Shown here piece after piece: positions 1 to 9,682 of a stretch of 64,000 nt of DNA. The DNA lies in contig MKVH01000024.1 in assembly GCA_001899175.1 (NCBI GenBank), positions 496,001 through 560,000 of the forward strand, read 5' to 3'. The notes below the pieces were generated by a model. It searched no databases, was not told where the DNA came from, and worked only from the letters and a program-made list of their open reading frames with translations. Both the position numbers and the translations under genes were made by a program. Numbering within the stretch: position 1 is the stretch's first letter; each line of letters opens with the position of its first letter. Source of the DNA: Candidatus Kapaibacterium thiocyanatum. Lineage in GTDB: Bacteria > Bacteroidota > Ignavibacteria > Kapaibacteriales > Kapaibacteriaceae.

Positions 1-1828
1 AGTCGTAGGCCAGCAGTGTGGTGTGGAAGAACGGCTGCAATGCGTATCGGGACGTAGTGCCTTCGGAAGCATGCGGAATGATGCCGACGGCGACGCACCT
101 GCCTCCCGTTCCGAAATCATCGGAGACGTATGCAGGTGAGTAGGCATACCAGACGGCGGCCGCGACAGCCGGCGGCAATGTGGTCAGACCGGTATTGTTC
201 GGTGACGTGTTCACCGGCGATGCTGTGTCCTTCCTGCCTCCGGAAAACAGATAGCCACGATTGGCGCCGACGAAGTAGGGCCAACCGAAGTTGGCCGCAT
301 GCGCTGTATGGTTGATCTCGTCATAGCCCATCGGACCGTGCTTCGGATCGTCCTTCGCCGCATCGGGGCCGACGTCGGCTACCCACAACGAGCCGTTCGT
401 CGGATCGAGGGTCATGCGGAACGGGTTGCGCAAGCCCATGGCGTAGATCTCGGGTCTGGTACCGGCCGTCCCGGGAGGGAAGAGATTACCTTCGGGAATC
501 TCGTATCCCGTATCGGTAGGGCGGATGCGAAGCACCTTGCCGCTCAGGGAGTTCGTATTCGCCGATGTGCGCTGGGCATCGTACTGTGCACGTCCTGCCG
601 CCGAGTCGACGGGCGCGAAGCCGCCGGAAGAGAAGGGAACGGTATTGTCGCCGAGTGAAATGAAGAGCGTACCGTCCGGGGCCATGGCCATATCACCACC
701 CGAATGACAGCAGACACCACCATCGAACGGTATCCGCAGGATGGTATCGGCGGACCTCAGCTTTCGGATTCCCGCATCGTACACCGATCGGATGATGGAA
801 TACTGTCCGACGACCGGATCGGCATGCAGGAGAAAGAGCGTTCCATTCGTGCGATAGTCGTGGCCGAGTACCATACCCAGGGCGCCATTCTCGCCTGCGA
901 TCGGGATTCCGGCATTCGCGACCGTCGTCATCGTACCGGTTCTGGAATCCATGTGGACGAGTTTGCCGTTGCGGTGCAGGATGAGGAATTCGGTGTCGGA
1001 CAGGGCCTCTATCTGCACGGGCTGATCGAGATTGTCGGCCAGTACGGTCTTGGCGTAGGTCGCATGTACCGTGGCCGTCGCATCCGAGCGATCGTTGCCA
1101 GCTGCCCATACGAGACCGTTGTAGACGTGTTCGACGAAGTCCGCTTCCCTGTAGCTCTCGGATGTATGTCCCATGGCCGTATACCATGAACGACCACCGT
1201 CCACATGATGACACCAGGAAAGGGGATGATCGTATCCCATCGACCCGCCTTGATACGATCTCTCGTTCAGTGAAGCCAGTACGTGAACCTGTCCGCGCGG
1301 ATTGGACCTGAAATTGTACCATTCGTCGTTGCGTTTCCAGCGTCGTGGCAGATGCGAGGTGCTGCTGTGGAGATTGTCCTCCACGAGGACTTCCGCCTGT
1401 TGTATCTCGGGATGATGGGAGAAGTAGGTGCCGACGAGTCGTCCGTACCATGGCCAGTCGTATTCGGTATCGCTCGCCGCATGGATGCCCAGATACCCGC
1501 CACCGTCGCGGATGTAGTTCTCGAAGGCATGCTGCTGGGCGGCGTCGAGGACGTTGCCCGTCGTGCTCAGGAATACGACGACGTCATATCGCGAGAGTGT
1601 ATCCGCCGCGAACATGCGGGCGTCTTCCGTGAACCGGACCGTGAACCCGCGTTCCGCTGCCAGACGATCGAACATGTCGATGCCGTCGGCGATGGAGGGA
1701 TGCCGGTAGCCCGTCGTTCTACTGAAGACGAGGATATGGAGATCGGTCTCGTGACCATAGGATGGGTAGGCCCACAGGACCGCCGACAACAGGGCCAATA
1801 CCCGGATGAGCGGGGAGGGAGTGCACAT
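1..1828 (-). CDS. ThuA domain fused to a glucose/sorbosone-dehydrogenase-type beta-propeller (partial, C-terminus off window)
   Basis: Reading from ATG at 1828 gives an open frame of about 609 codons that runs off the left edge. After a short hydrophobic N-terminus ending in SYGH, residues about 25-230 look like a ThuA (trehalose-utilisation, glutamine-amidotransferase-like) domain, with TTGYRHPSIADG and GGGYLGIHAASDTEYDWPWY. Residues about 250 onward look like a PQQ-dependent sugar dehydrogenase propeller, with GENGALGMVLGHDYRTNG, GGDMAMAPDGTLFISLGDN, GLRNPFRMTLDP and NFGWPYFVGAN. Such fusions are found in large exported proteins of Bacteroidota and Planctomycetes and are usually linked to carbohydrate breakdown in the periplasm or at the surface. 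The actual substrate cannot be told. No close operon partner is visible: upstream of the start lies a roughly 340-base gene-free stretch. Confidence 0.82.
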   Translation of the reverse strand, partial: MCTPSPLIRVLALLSAVLWAYPSYGHETDLHILVFSRTTGYRHPSIADGIDMFDRLAAERGFTVRFTEDARMFAADTLSRYDVVVFLSTTGNVLDAAQQHAFENYIRDGGGYLGIHAASDTEYDWPWYGRLVGTYFSHHPEIQQAEVLVEDNLHSSTSHLPRRWKRNDEWYNFRSNPRGQVHVLASLNERSYQGGSMGYDHPLSWCHHVDGGRSWYTAMGHTSESYREADFVEHVYNGLVWAAGNDRSDATATVHATYAKTVLADNLDQPVQIEALSDTEFLILHRNGKLVHMDSRTGTMTTVANAGIPIAGENGALGMVLGHDYRTNGTLFLLHADPVVGQYSIIRSVYDAGIRKLRSADTILRIPFDGGVCCHSGGDMAMAPDGTLFISLGDNTVPFSSGGFAPVDSAAGRAQYDAQRTSANTNSLSGKVLRIRPTDTGYEIPEGNLFPPGTAGTRPEIYAMGLRNPFRMTLDPTNGSLWVADVGPDAAKDDPKHGPMGYDEINHTAHAANFGWPYFVGANRGYLFSGGRKDTASPVNTSPNNTGLTTLPPAVAAAVWYAYSPAYVSDDFGTGGRCVAVGIIPHASEGTTSRYALQPFFHTTLLAYD

Positions 1829-2171
1829 GATGGAACGCGTCGTAATGGATAGCAGTTGTATCGATCGGAGTGTCGATGTGAAGGAATGTCTGACAGTCGT
1901 ATGTGTATCGTACCGGACGGCGGTCGAACGTGACATCGGTGCGGATCGGATGCACGCTCGTCATATCCTACGGGTGTCCGGCCGTACGACGGTCGTTCGT
2001 AGTCGTGGTCGTCACGCGGTCTATCGTGCCAACGGACCTGCTACGTCGGTATGTCTCTATGATGATCGGTGGATACGAGAGGAATCCACGGGTGCTCGTG
2101 CCGTTCGGTTGCCGTCATCCGGGATGACGTCGACGTCCGTTCCTCGTATCGATACCGAAGTATCCGAATCG
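1829..2171. other. gene-free intergenic stretch
   Basis: About 340 bases between the start of the ThuA fusion and the end of the first TetR gene. Open frames here have no recognisable protein features and overlap the neighbouring genes in other frames. I see no convincing promoter box, hairpin terminator or RNA gene. It must hold the promoter of the ThuA gene. Confidence 0.5.
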
Positions 2172-2750
2172 TCACAAGGTGTGGACGATGATGCCGTCGA
2201 GCAGAACGGAGCACATGACGCGTACGGTCGGGAGGGGGAGGTCGGAGACCTGGCGGGCATCGGGGTGAAGGAGGTCGTCGATGCCGAGCATGATGACGAC
2301 GACGGCGACGTCGAGGTTTACGGTCCTGCGTATGATGCCGCAGGCGATGCCTCTGTCGAGTATGGTCTTCAGTCGTTCCGTCAGGAACCTGCGCCGCTGC
2401 CGCTGGATCCGTGCGGTGAGAACGGGATCGGACTGTTCGAGATCGCGCATGATGAGGCGTGAATAGGTCCCGTTCATCCGCACGATCATCTGGATGAGGT
2501 CCATGAATTCCTGCCGGAAGGTCCGGGCGTCGAAGGAACACGCTCCGATGAACGTGGTGAGCGCTCGTCCGTTGCGCAGCAGGGACTGGACGATGATGTC
2601 CGATTTCTTCGGGAACAGTTCGTACAGCGTCTTCTTGGAGATACCTACCGCACGGGCGATCTCTTCGGTGGTGACGCGCTGGTATCCGAACTGGAAGAAC
2701 ATCCGTTCGGCCGTGTCGAGGCAGCGGGTGAAGACGGGGTCGATCGTCAT
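2172..2750 (-). CDS. TetR/AcrR family transcriptional regulator
   Basis: A 192-residue protein with an N-terminal TetR helix-turn-helix at residues about 27-47 ([20 protein letters not shown]), followed by an all-helical ligand-binding and dimerisation half with no recognisable ligand signature. The ATG at 2750 overlaps the stop of the upstream TetR gene by 4 nt, so the two are almost certainly co-transcribed and translationally coupled. The recognition helices of the two proteins share GISKKTLY, suggesting a recent duplication or similar DNA targets. The target genes are not evident; nothing nearby looks like the usual TetR-controlled efflux pump. Confidence 0.88.
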   Translation of the reverse strand: MTIDPVFTRCLDTAERMFFQFGYQRVTTEEIARAVGISKKTLYELFPKKSDIIVQSLLRNGRALTTFIGACSFDARTFRQEFMDLIQMIVRMNGTYSRLIMRDLEQSDPVLTARIQRQRRRFLTERLKTILDRGIACGIIRRTVNLDVAVVVIMLGIDDLLHPDARQVSDLPLPTVRVMCSVLLDGIIVHTL

Positions 2751-3400
2751 ACGGCGGCCTCCGATGCGACGTTCGTATGATCTGCGAGGCCGTGGATGAA
2801 GATGCCCATGAAGCCTCGATAGAGATCGACGGCCTGGAGGTTCGTATCGGAAAGGAGGGTGTGGTCCAGGCAGCGCGTCAGCATGGCCGTATAGATGGCG
2901 AGGAGCTGCTCGGCGGAAATATCCTTGCGGATGGCGTTGTCCTGGAGGCCTTCGAGGACGAGGGTCCTGAATCGCATCAGGCGTTCGGCATACCAGTGTC
3001 GAAGTTCGTCCCAGGCGACCGGAGCGCTACGCTGCAGGTCCTCGATATGGGTACTGGAATTGATGCGTGCGAACTGTCCGCTGACGAGCCCCTGGAGACG
3101 ATCGAGGCGTTCGACGAAGTTGCCGGACCGGTCATCGTAGATCGGATCGACGATCGATGCCGTGCGGGTCATGCTCATCCGGACGACTGCGAGGATGAGG
3201 TCCTCCTTCGTCTGGAAGAGGCGATAGAGCGTTTTCTTCGAGATGCCTGCCGTTTTCGCAATGGTATCGGCCGTCGTCGCGGTATAGCCCCGTTCGGCGA
3301 ACAGTCGCTCACCGATCTCCATGAGACGTGCGCGGAGCTGGATGTCCGCAGCCGTTCTAGGATCCATTTCCTGTGCCGGACCGTATTCGTCTTCCACCAT
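2747..3400 (-). CDS. TetR/AcrR family transcriptional regulator (upstream member of tandem pair)
   Basis: TetR-type HTH near the N-terminus ([20 protein letters not shown]), then a helical C-terminal domain. The frame is open up to 3475, but the extra 25 residues are basic and unlike the family. I chose the ATG at 3400; the ATG at 3367 (MDPRTAAD) is an equally good start. The gene faces lysS divergently, and the lysS promoter box lies about 90 bp upstream, so this regulator might influence that region as well as itself. The 4-nt overlap with the next TetR gene indicates one transcript. Confidence 0.85.
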   Translation of the reverse strand: MVEDEYGPAQEMDPRTAADIQLRARLMEIGERLFAERGYTATTADTIAKTAGISKKTLYRLFQTKEDLILAVVRMSMTRTASIVDPIYDDRSGNFVERLDRLQGLVSGQFARINSSTHIEDLQRSAPVAWDELRHWYAERLMRFRTLVLEGLQDNAIRKDISAEQLLAIYTAMLTRCLDHTLLSDTNLQAVDLYRGFMGIFIHGLADHTNVASEAAV

Positions 3401-3490
3401 GCGCAAACATACGCCCTTGCCGAAGGCCCGCGCAATGGCAAAAACCCGTATCCGAGCGATACCGGCCCCGGCCATCAGGCGCCCAACTCG

Positions 3491-3498
3491 TATCTTTG
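3491..3498 (+). promoter_or_regulatory. -7 promoter box of lysS (TATCTTTG)
   Basis: Exact match to the Bacteroidota primary-sigma -7 consensus TAnnTTTG, 36 nt before the chosen lysS ATG. No TTG-type -33 element at the expected spacing. Confidence 0.5.
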
Positions 3499-3534
3499 CG
3501 CTTTGTCCCGAACGACCGTTATCACGAGAAGGCC

Positions 3535-5040
3535 ATGGCTGTACAAGAACGCAACGAACAGGAATTGCGCCGTCTGGAAGAACTGCATCTTCTGCGCGAA
3601 CAAGGAGTGAATCCCTATCCGGTATCCTTCGCGAAAACGCACGATGCCGCCCGGATCCTGCAGGAGTTTTCCGATGACGATCCCACTCCGCTCGAACGCG
3701 TGGCGGTGGCCGGACGTATCATGACGATGCGACGGATGGGAAAAGCTTCGTTCTGCCATATCCAGGACCATAGCGGTCGTATCCAGGTCTATCTCAAGAA
3801 GGACGATCTGGGCGACGCCTACGACCGTCTGAAGCTGTTCGACATCGGCGACATCGTCGGTATCGAAGGCTTCGCCTTCCGTACCAGGATGGGTGAGATC
3901 AGCGTCCATGCCCGTTCGTTCGAACTCCTGACCAAGTCCGTCACGCCCATTCCCGTCGCCAAGGAAGAAGTGGACGAAGCGGGCAACGTGACACGATACG
4001 ATGCCTTCACGGACAAGGAGCACCGGTATCGTCGCCGCTATCTCGACCTCATCGTCAATCCGGAAATCAAGGATACGTTCCGCAAGCGTGCACGGATCAT
4101 CACGACGATGCGGCGCTACTTCGACGAGCGCGGCTGGCTGGAAGTGGAGACGCCGATCCTGCAGCCCCTCTATGGTGGCGCTACGGCACGTCCGTTCGTG
4201 ACGCATCATAACACGCTCGGCGTCGATCTCTATCTGCGTATCGCCGACGAGCTCTATCTCAAGCGTCTGATCGTCGGAGGCTTCGAAGGCGTCTACGAGA
4301 TATCGAAGAATTTCCGGAACGAGGGGATGGACAAGACCCACAATCCGGAATACACGGCCATGGAAATCTACGTGGCCTACAAGGACTACCAGTGGATGAT
4401 GGACATGACGGAAGACATGCTCCATACCATCGTCATGGACGTGAACGGTTCCGAGAACGTGACGTTCCAGGAGATGGACTTCTCCTTCGCGAAGCCCTTC
4501 CGCAGGGTCCGCATGTTCGATCTGTTCTCCGAGCATACCGGCATGGACCTGAAGGGCCGTTCGCGCGAAGAGTTGTTGGCTGCCGCCCGTTCGCTGGACG
4601 TCGACATCGATCCGAAGGCCAGCGCAATGAAGATCCTCGACGAGATATTCAGCGTGAAGGTACAGCCGCATCTTGTCCAGCCCACGTTCGTCACGGACTA
4701 TCCCGTCGAAATGTCTCCGCTCGCCAAGGCACATCCAACGGAGGCGGGGCTCGTAGAGCGATTCGAGCTCTTCATCAACGGTAACGAGCTGGCCAATGCC
4801 TTCTCCGAGCTGAACGACCCTGTCGACCAGCGTCAGCGTCTCGAAGATCAGGCGCGTATCCGTGCGGATGGCGACGACGAGGCCATGGTGGTGGACGAGG
4901 ACTTTCTCCATGCCATCGAAGTGGGCCTGCCGCCGACGGCCGGACTCGGCGTGGGCATCGACCGTCTCGTCATGCTGCTCACCAACAACGATTCCATTCG
5001 CGACGTCGTCTTCTTCCCCCAAATGAGGCCGGAGGCCTGA
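3535..5040 (+). CDS. lysS: lysine--tRNA ligase, class II
   Basis: Charges tRNA-Lys with lysine in the cytoplasm. The 501-residue product has the usual length and domain order. An N-terminal OB-fold anticodon-binding domain (about residues 60-150, with [19 protein letters not shown]) is followed by the class II catalytic core carrying motif 2 ([15 protein letters not shown]) and motif 3 ([12 protein letters not shown]). The frame is open further upstream to 3373, but the ATG at 3535 gives the conventional N-terminus, lies 36 nt after a TATCTTTG promoter box and has a GAGAAGG ribosome site. A membrane protease gene starts 4 nt after the stop, suggesting an operon. Confidence 0.97.
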   Translation: MAVQERNEQELRRLEELHLLREQGVNPYPVSFAKTHDAARILQEFSDDDPTPLERVAVAGRIMTMRRMGKASFCHIQDHSGRIQVYLKKDDLGDAYDRLKLFDIGDIVGIEGFAFRTRMGEISVHARSFELLTKSVTPIPVAKEEVDEAGNVTRYDAFTDKEHRYRRRYLDLIVNPEIKDTFRKRARIITTMRRYFDERGWLEVETPILQPLYGGATARPFVTHHNTLGVDLYLRIADELYLKRLIVGGFEGVYEISKNFRNEGMDKTHNPEYTAMEIYVAYKDYQWMMDMTEDMLHTIVMDVNGSENVTFQEMDFSFAKPFRRVRMFDLFSEHTGMDLKGRSREELLAAARSLDVDIDPKASAMKILDEIFSVKVQPHLVQPTFVTDYPVEMSPLAKAHPTEAGLVERFELFINGNELANAFSELNDPVDQRQRLEDQARIRADGDDEAMVVDEDFLHAIEVGLPPTAGLGVGIDRLVMLLTNNDSIRDVVFFPQMRPEA

Positions 5041-5044
5041 CGGA

Positions 5045-6103
5045 ATGGGCTATACGCCGGTTTCGGGAGAGGCTCTGCCTCGCGTGGGTAAGCGTTCGCC
5101 GATGTGGCTGCACGCCCTGTTGTTCGTGCTGACGTTCGCGTCGACCATGCTGGCAGGTACGGCATGGATCGGGCAGAACTGGCTCGAGGTGACGAACATC
5201 ACGCACGGTCTTACCTATGCCGTGCTCCTCATGCTCTTCCTCAGCGCACACGAGTTCGGTCATTATATCGCCGCGCGTCGACACGGCGTGGATGTCTCCC
5301 TGCCGTACTTCATACCGATGCCGCTCCTCTGGTTGTTGCCGTTCGGTACGATGGGAGCCGTCATCCGTACACGGCAGGCCATTCCCTCGCGCACGGTGCT
5401 GTTCGACATCGGTGTGGCTGGCCCGCTGGCCGGTTTCGTCGTCTGCCTCGCCATCCTTGCCGTCGGTTTCGCCACGTTGCCGCCGATCGACTATCTGTAT
5501 CAGATCCATCCGGAATACCGTATGAACGGTATGCTGACGACGGGGATGTACTTCGGCGATACGATCGTCTTCAGCGCCATGCGCAGCGTCTTCGCACAGG
5601 GCGCTTCCTTCATTCCGCCGATGAACGAGATCTATCATTATCCGTTTCTCTGCGTAGGCTGGTTCGGACTGTTCGTGACGGCGCTCAACATGCTGCCGTT
5701 CGGTCAGCTCGACGGTGGTCATGTGCTCTATGCGCTGATCGGCGAGCGTCAGTTCCGCGTGGCACGCATCCTCTGGTGGTGTCTGTTCGTCGCGGGAATG
5801 CTTTCCCTGCTCGGCGTGGTGCAGGAGCTTTTGTCCGAGCCGTCACCCGAGGGCTTCGTGATCTGGCTGCAGCATTCGATCCTGCCCGCCCTCGACGCGA
5901 TGAAACGAACGATTCCATGGATGTTCACCCTCGGTGACGGATGGCTGATCTGGGCCATTCTCATCCGGTTCGTGATACGTATTCCGCATCCGCCCGTCGC
6001 GGATGACGTTCCGTTGAGCCCGACGAGGAAGATCGTCGGCTGGTTCGCCATCGCCGTCCTCATCGTGAGCTTCACTCCACGCATGATCTACTTCGTACAA
6101 TGA
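5045..6103 (+). CDS. site-2-protease-type membrane metalloprotease (peptidase M50)
   Basis: A 352-residue multi-spanning protein with the two hallmarks of intramembrane zinc proteases: HEFGH at residues 69-73 inside a membrane helix, and the third-ligand region LNMLPFGQLDGGH at about 215-227. About seven hydrophobic segments surround these. Family members cut membrane-anchored regulators or other proteins within the bilayer. There is no PDZ domain, so it is not a straightforward RseP; it is closer to the compact M50 proteins found in many phyla. It follows lysS by 4 nt and overlaps the next gene by 4 nt (ATGA). The substrate is unknown. Confidence 0.88.
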   Translation: MGYTPVSGEALPRVGKRSPMWLHALLFVLTFASTMLAGTAWIGQNWLEVTNITHGLTYAVLLMLFLSAHEFGHYIAARRHGVDVSLPYFIPMPLLWLLPFGTMGAVIRTRQAIPSRTVLFDIGVAGPLAGFVVCLAILAVGFATLPPIDYLYQIHPEYRMNGMLTTGMYFGDTIVFSAMRSVFAQGASFIPPMNEIYHYPFLCVGWFGLFVTALNMLPFGQLDGGHVLYALIGERQFRVARILWWCLFVAGMLSLLGVVQELLSEPSPEGFVIWLQHSILPALDAMKRTIPWMFTLGDGWLIWAILIRFVIRIPHPPVADDVPLSPTRKIVGWFAIAVLIVSFTPRMIYFVQ

Positions 6104-7800
6104 CGGCCCGGCATCATACCGTCGCTGCCGCGATCCTGGCCCTGACGGGATTGTTCCTGCTGCGTCTTGCAGGACAGGAGATCCAGCCCTGGGATGAGGG
6201 CCTGTACGCCGTCCGCGCGGAGAGCATCGTCCGTTACGATGCGTGGTGGGATCAGACGCCCCATGCTCTTGGCGGTCTGTATTCGTCCACACCGCCACCG
6301 ATGGTCCCGTGGGTCGGCGCCATGATGATTCGCGTGATGGGGCCGACGCCTCTTGCCGTGCGCCTGTTCTCCGCACTGTGTGCCGGGATGTCGCTGTGGC
6401 TCATCTTCCTCATCGCACGCAGGTTCATGAGCTTCGACCATGCCGTTCTCGCGATGTGCATGCTTGCGGGGACGTTGCCGTGGTTGCTGTACGGACGTCA
6501 GATGATGACGGAAGTACCGCTCATGACGTTCGTGCTGGCTGCATTCTGGGCAGCGCTCCGGATGCATGAACGCAAGGACCGTGGCGATGCATGGAAGGAT
6601 GGTGCGATCTTCGCCGCAGTGTTCGCCGCGGCGTTGTTGACGAAGATGGTCGTATCCCTGCTGCCGCTGCTGTTCCTCGTACCATACGTCGTCGATGTCA
6701 GGAAGGATGTGAAGGGGCTTGCGAAGGCGCTCTGGCCGGCAGTGGCGGGAATCCTTCTGGCCCTGCCGTGGTACCTCTCCATGGTCTCGCACTATGGCGA
6801 TCAGTTCTGGCTCGCACTCACGGTGCCGCATATGACGACGGCAGTGGAAGGGAACGGTCGTCAGCTCGGTGCTCTGTACTACGTCAATCAACTCCTCGTC
6901 GGACACGCCCTTTCCGTCGTGGCCTTCGTCTACGTCATGATGGCCGTCGTGTGGCGATCGATGCTGCCGGCGCGGACACAGCGGGGAGCGATCCTCGCCG
7001 TCGCATGGTTCGTGGCCGGTCTGCTGATCTTCAGTATCGCCGCGACGAAGAATCCGCACTATACCGTCATACTCGTTCCGGCCGTCGTCCTCGTGGCCGT
7101 GTACGGCCTGGAGCGCATGCTCACGGGATGCGTACGCCGTATGATCGTGGCAGTCTATGGTCTCGTGTCGGCCGTGACGTTATGGTCGCTGCTTTCCTTC
7201 GTGCGGATAGGGATGCGTACGATGTTCGTCGACATGCGCGTGATGCTCGTCGTGGTCTTCATGGCCGCGCTCGTCATTCTGCCGCTCGTCCTGCCGCGCC
7301 GTCTCGTGGATCGTCTTTCCGTCCAGGGATATCGCACTGTGATCTACGGAGCATGTGCCATCATGATCCTTCGCTGCGTGGCAGTCGTCATGCTCGGACG
7401 CCCCGATGACATCGAAGGAGGCAAGGCGGTGGCCGAAGCACTGAAGGAGCGCACGGCCCATACCTTCGTCTATCTCTATCACCGGCAGAATGCCGGCGAT
7501 GCCTTCAATCCGCAACTCGCCTGGTATACGAAGGGCTGGATGGCCGGATGGAACGAAGGATATACCTACACGCCCGTCGCACTGAATGCGCGTACGGCCG
7601 ACGAGTCCACGCTCATCGCCCTCATCGCTTCGGGCAAGCAGCTCGTCGTCTACTACCATCCGGGCATATCGAAGGAAGTGCAGGCCTCCGTCGCATCGAC
7701 GCTCGCCATCGGCTATGTGCCGCTGGAAATGCAGACGCCGCACTATACGGTCTTCCGCAGACTAGGTCTCGGTGAACGGCTAGCTCCCGGCAGCCGTTGA
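6100..7800 (+). CDS. GT39/ArnT-type integral membrane glycosyltransferase
   Basis: 566 residues with about 11-12 predicted membrane spans and the N-terminal periplasmic-loop signature of the PMT/ArnT superfamily, WDEGLYAVRAE at residues about 28-38. The acidic pair D-E is the presumed catalytic base and metal site. These enzymes transfer a sugar from a polyprenyl-phosphate carrier to lipid A, protein or another acceptor on the outer face of the inner membrane. The C-terminal 120 residues form a soluble domain, as in ArnT. It is translationally coupled to the M50 gene (4-nt overlap). Its end overlaps by 21 nt the end of the convergent ABC transporter gene. The sugar and acceptor cannot be inferred. 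Confidence 0.85.
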   Translation: MTARHHTVAAAILALTGLFLLRLAGQEIQPWDEGLYAVRAESIVRYDAWWDQTPHALGGLYSSTPPPMVPWVGAMMIRVMGPTPLAVRLFSALCAGMSLWLIFLIARRFMSFDHAVLAMCMLAGTLPWLLYGRQMMTEVPLMTFVLAAFWAALRMHERKDRGDAWKDGAIFAAVFAAALLTKMVVSLLPLLFLVPYVVDVRKDVKGLAKALWPAVAGILLALPWYLSMVSHYGDQFWLALTVPHMTTAVEGNGRQLGALYYVNQLLVGHALSVVAFVYVMMAVVWRSMLPARTQRGAILAVAWFVAGLLIFSIAATKNPHYTVILVPAVVLVAVYGLERMLTGCVRRMIVAVYGLVSAVTLWSLLSFVRIGMRTMFVDMRVMLVVVFMAALVILPLVLPRRLVDRLSVQGYRTVIYGACAIMILRCVAVVMLGRPDDIEGGKAVAEALKERTAHTFVYLYHRQNAGDAFNPQLAWYTKGWMAGWNEGYTYTPVALNARTADESTLIALIASGKQLVVYYHPGISKEVQASVASTLAIGYVPLEMQTPHYTVFRRLGLGERLAPGSR

Positions 7801-9678
7801 TTCCTTGAACTGGAGCGCATGCAGACGGGCATAGACGCCCTTGCGTTCCAGCAGCTCATCGTGTGATCCTTCCTCGACGATTCGGCCGTGGTCGAAGACG
7901 AGAATCCTGTCCGCATGAACGATCGTCGACAACCTGTGTGCGACGATGACGGCCGTCCTGTTCTTCAGCACACCGTTGATGGCATCCTGGACGATTCGCT
8001 CCGATTCCGTATCGAGTGCAGACGTGGCTTCGTCGAACAGGAGGACGTCGGGATCGCGATAGAGCGCCCGTGCGATGGCCACACGTTGACGCTGCCCTCC
8101 GGAGAGCTTCATGCCACGGTCGCCGATGTTCGTATCGTAGCCTTCCGGCAACGCTCTGATGAAGGTATCCGCGTGCGCGATGCCTGCAGCACGCTCCACG
8201 GACGCACGCTCGGCGTCAGGTTCTCCGAGGGAGATGTTGTTGGCGACGCTGTCGTTGAAGAGGATCGTCTCCTGCGAGACCGTTCCAAAGCGCCTCCTGT
8301 ACGAAGCCAGATCGAAGGCGCGCACGTTCGTTCCGTCGAAGTCGATGGATCCTCGCTGTGGATCGTAGAAGCGCATCAGGAGATCGAGCATCGTGGACTT
8401 CCCGCTTCCGCTCGCTCCAACCAGGGCGACGGTTTCCCCGCGCCGGATGGAGAACGATACGTCACGGAGCACGTCCGCGGTTCCGTAGGCGAAGGATACG
8501 TTCCTGATGTCGATGGTCCGTTCGAAGGGTAAGGCCTGTTCCGTGCCGGTGACGACGGACGGTTCCTCATCGAGTGTGTTCACGATGTTCGAGGCGGCTA
8601 CGATGCCGCGCTGCATGCCGGCGATCGTACTGATGGTGACAGAGATGGGCTGCATCAGTCCGAAGAGCAGGAAGAGGAACGTCATGAGATTCGGTGCCGT
8701 AAGCTCGCCCCCAGCGAGAGCCGCACCACCGGCGTAGAAGACGGCGACGAGAGCGAGGATGCCGAACGTATCGTTCACGGCCGGAACGAGAGAGAGGACA
8801 CGTGTGTTCTTCAGTGCCGAGCGCACGAAATGGGCCGTCTGCGTGACGAACTTCCGGATCATCAGCGGTTCGACCGTCAGCGCCTTGATGACGCGGATAC
8901 CGGTGACCGTTTCCTGAAGCGTGGCCGTGTAGTCCGCCTGGGCATTCTGCATGCGCGCACCGTACCTGCGCAGGAAGGTCGTCGACGTGCGGATGAGGAC
9001 GAGGCCCAGAAGGCTGATGACGAGAGCGATGGCCGTGAGCTTGGCGGAGATGATCAGCAGCAGTGTGACGTAGATGACGATGGTCGTGATCTCACGCCAC
9101 AGCGCCGTGATGGAGTTGATGGTGGCGTGGTTGAGGACTCCGACGTCGTTCGTCAGCAACGAGATGATCTCTCCCGTCTTCCTGCGCCCGTAGTATTCCA
9201 TGGACAGATCGGTCAACTTCATGAACAGGGCGTCGCGAATGGACTTCATGATGCCTTCCTCCAGACGTGTGGAGATGAGGTTGCTCATGTACTTCGTGAT
9301 GCTGCGGAACAGGAAGAGCAGGAAGATGGCGATGCTCAGATTGCGGATCGTCGTGAAGAAATCCGGAGAGATGAGCAGGCCGTAGATGAAGTTGTCGAAG
9401 GATGTCTTCAGCGTCGTTCCTACCTGCGTGACGTTCGGTGGCAGGGCCATCGCTCCCGACGCCGACTGTTGTCCGCTGAACAGCGTCCGGAACACGGGCT
9501 CGACGATGGCCAGCGTCAGCGCGTTGAACAGCGAGAAGAGCAGGTTGGCGACGAGGGAGAAGGCGAGGAGTCCACGGAACGGACGAACGAATCGCAGGAC
9601 GCGAGGAATGAGCTGGCGGGCGGTATAGTTATGTGTGCTTGACGTCACGGGATCGAATCTACGATGAATGAATGGCAC
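7780..9678 (-). CDS. MsbA-like ABC exporter (fused permease and ATPase)
   Basis: A 632-residue half-transporter. Residues about 25-345 form the six-helix ABC exporter membrane domain, and about 370-620 the ATPase. The ATPase has Walker A GASGSGKST (about 420), signature LSGGQRQRVAIARAL, Walker B VLLFDEATSALD and H-loop AHRLSTI. It would work as a homodimer. The MsbA/lipid-exporter-like layout suggests flipping of lipid A precursors or other lipids across the inner membrane, but drug or peptide export cannot be excluded. The gene lies 4 nt after the amidase gene in the corA-amidase-ABC series, so a shared transcript is likely. Confidence 0.93.
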   Translation of the reverse strand: MPFIHRRFDPVTSSTHNYTARQLIPRVLRFVRPFRGLLAFSLVANLLFSLFNALTLAIVEPVFRTLFSGQQSASGAMALPPNVTQVGTTLKTSFDNFIYGLLISPDFFTTIRNLSIAIFLLFLFRSITKYMSNLISTRLEEGIMKSIRDALFMKLTDLSMEYYGRRKTGEIISLLTNDVGVLNHATINSITALWREITTIVIYVTLLLIISAKLTAIALVISLLGLVLIRTSTTFLRRYGARMQNAQADYTATLQETVTGIRVIKALTVEPLMIRKFVTQTAHFVRSALKNTRVLSLVPAVNDTFGILALVAVFYAGGAALAGGELTAPNLMTFLFLLFGLMQPISVTISTIAGMQRGIVAASNIVNTLDEEPSVVTGTEQALPFERTIDIRNVSFAYGTADVLRDVSFSIRRGETVALVGASGSGKSTMLDLLMRFYDPQRGSIDFDGTNVRAFDLASYRRRFGTVSQETILFNDSVANNISLGEPDAERASVERAAGIAHADTFIRALPEGYDTNIGDRGMKLSGGQRQRVAIARALYRDPDVLLFDEATSALDTESERIVQDAINGVLKNRTAVIVAHRLSTIVHADRILVFDHGRIVEEGSHDELLERKGVYARLHALQFKESTAAGS

Positions 9679-9682
9679 CGGC

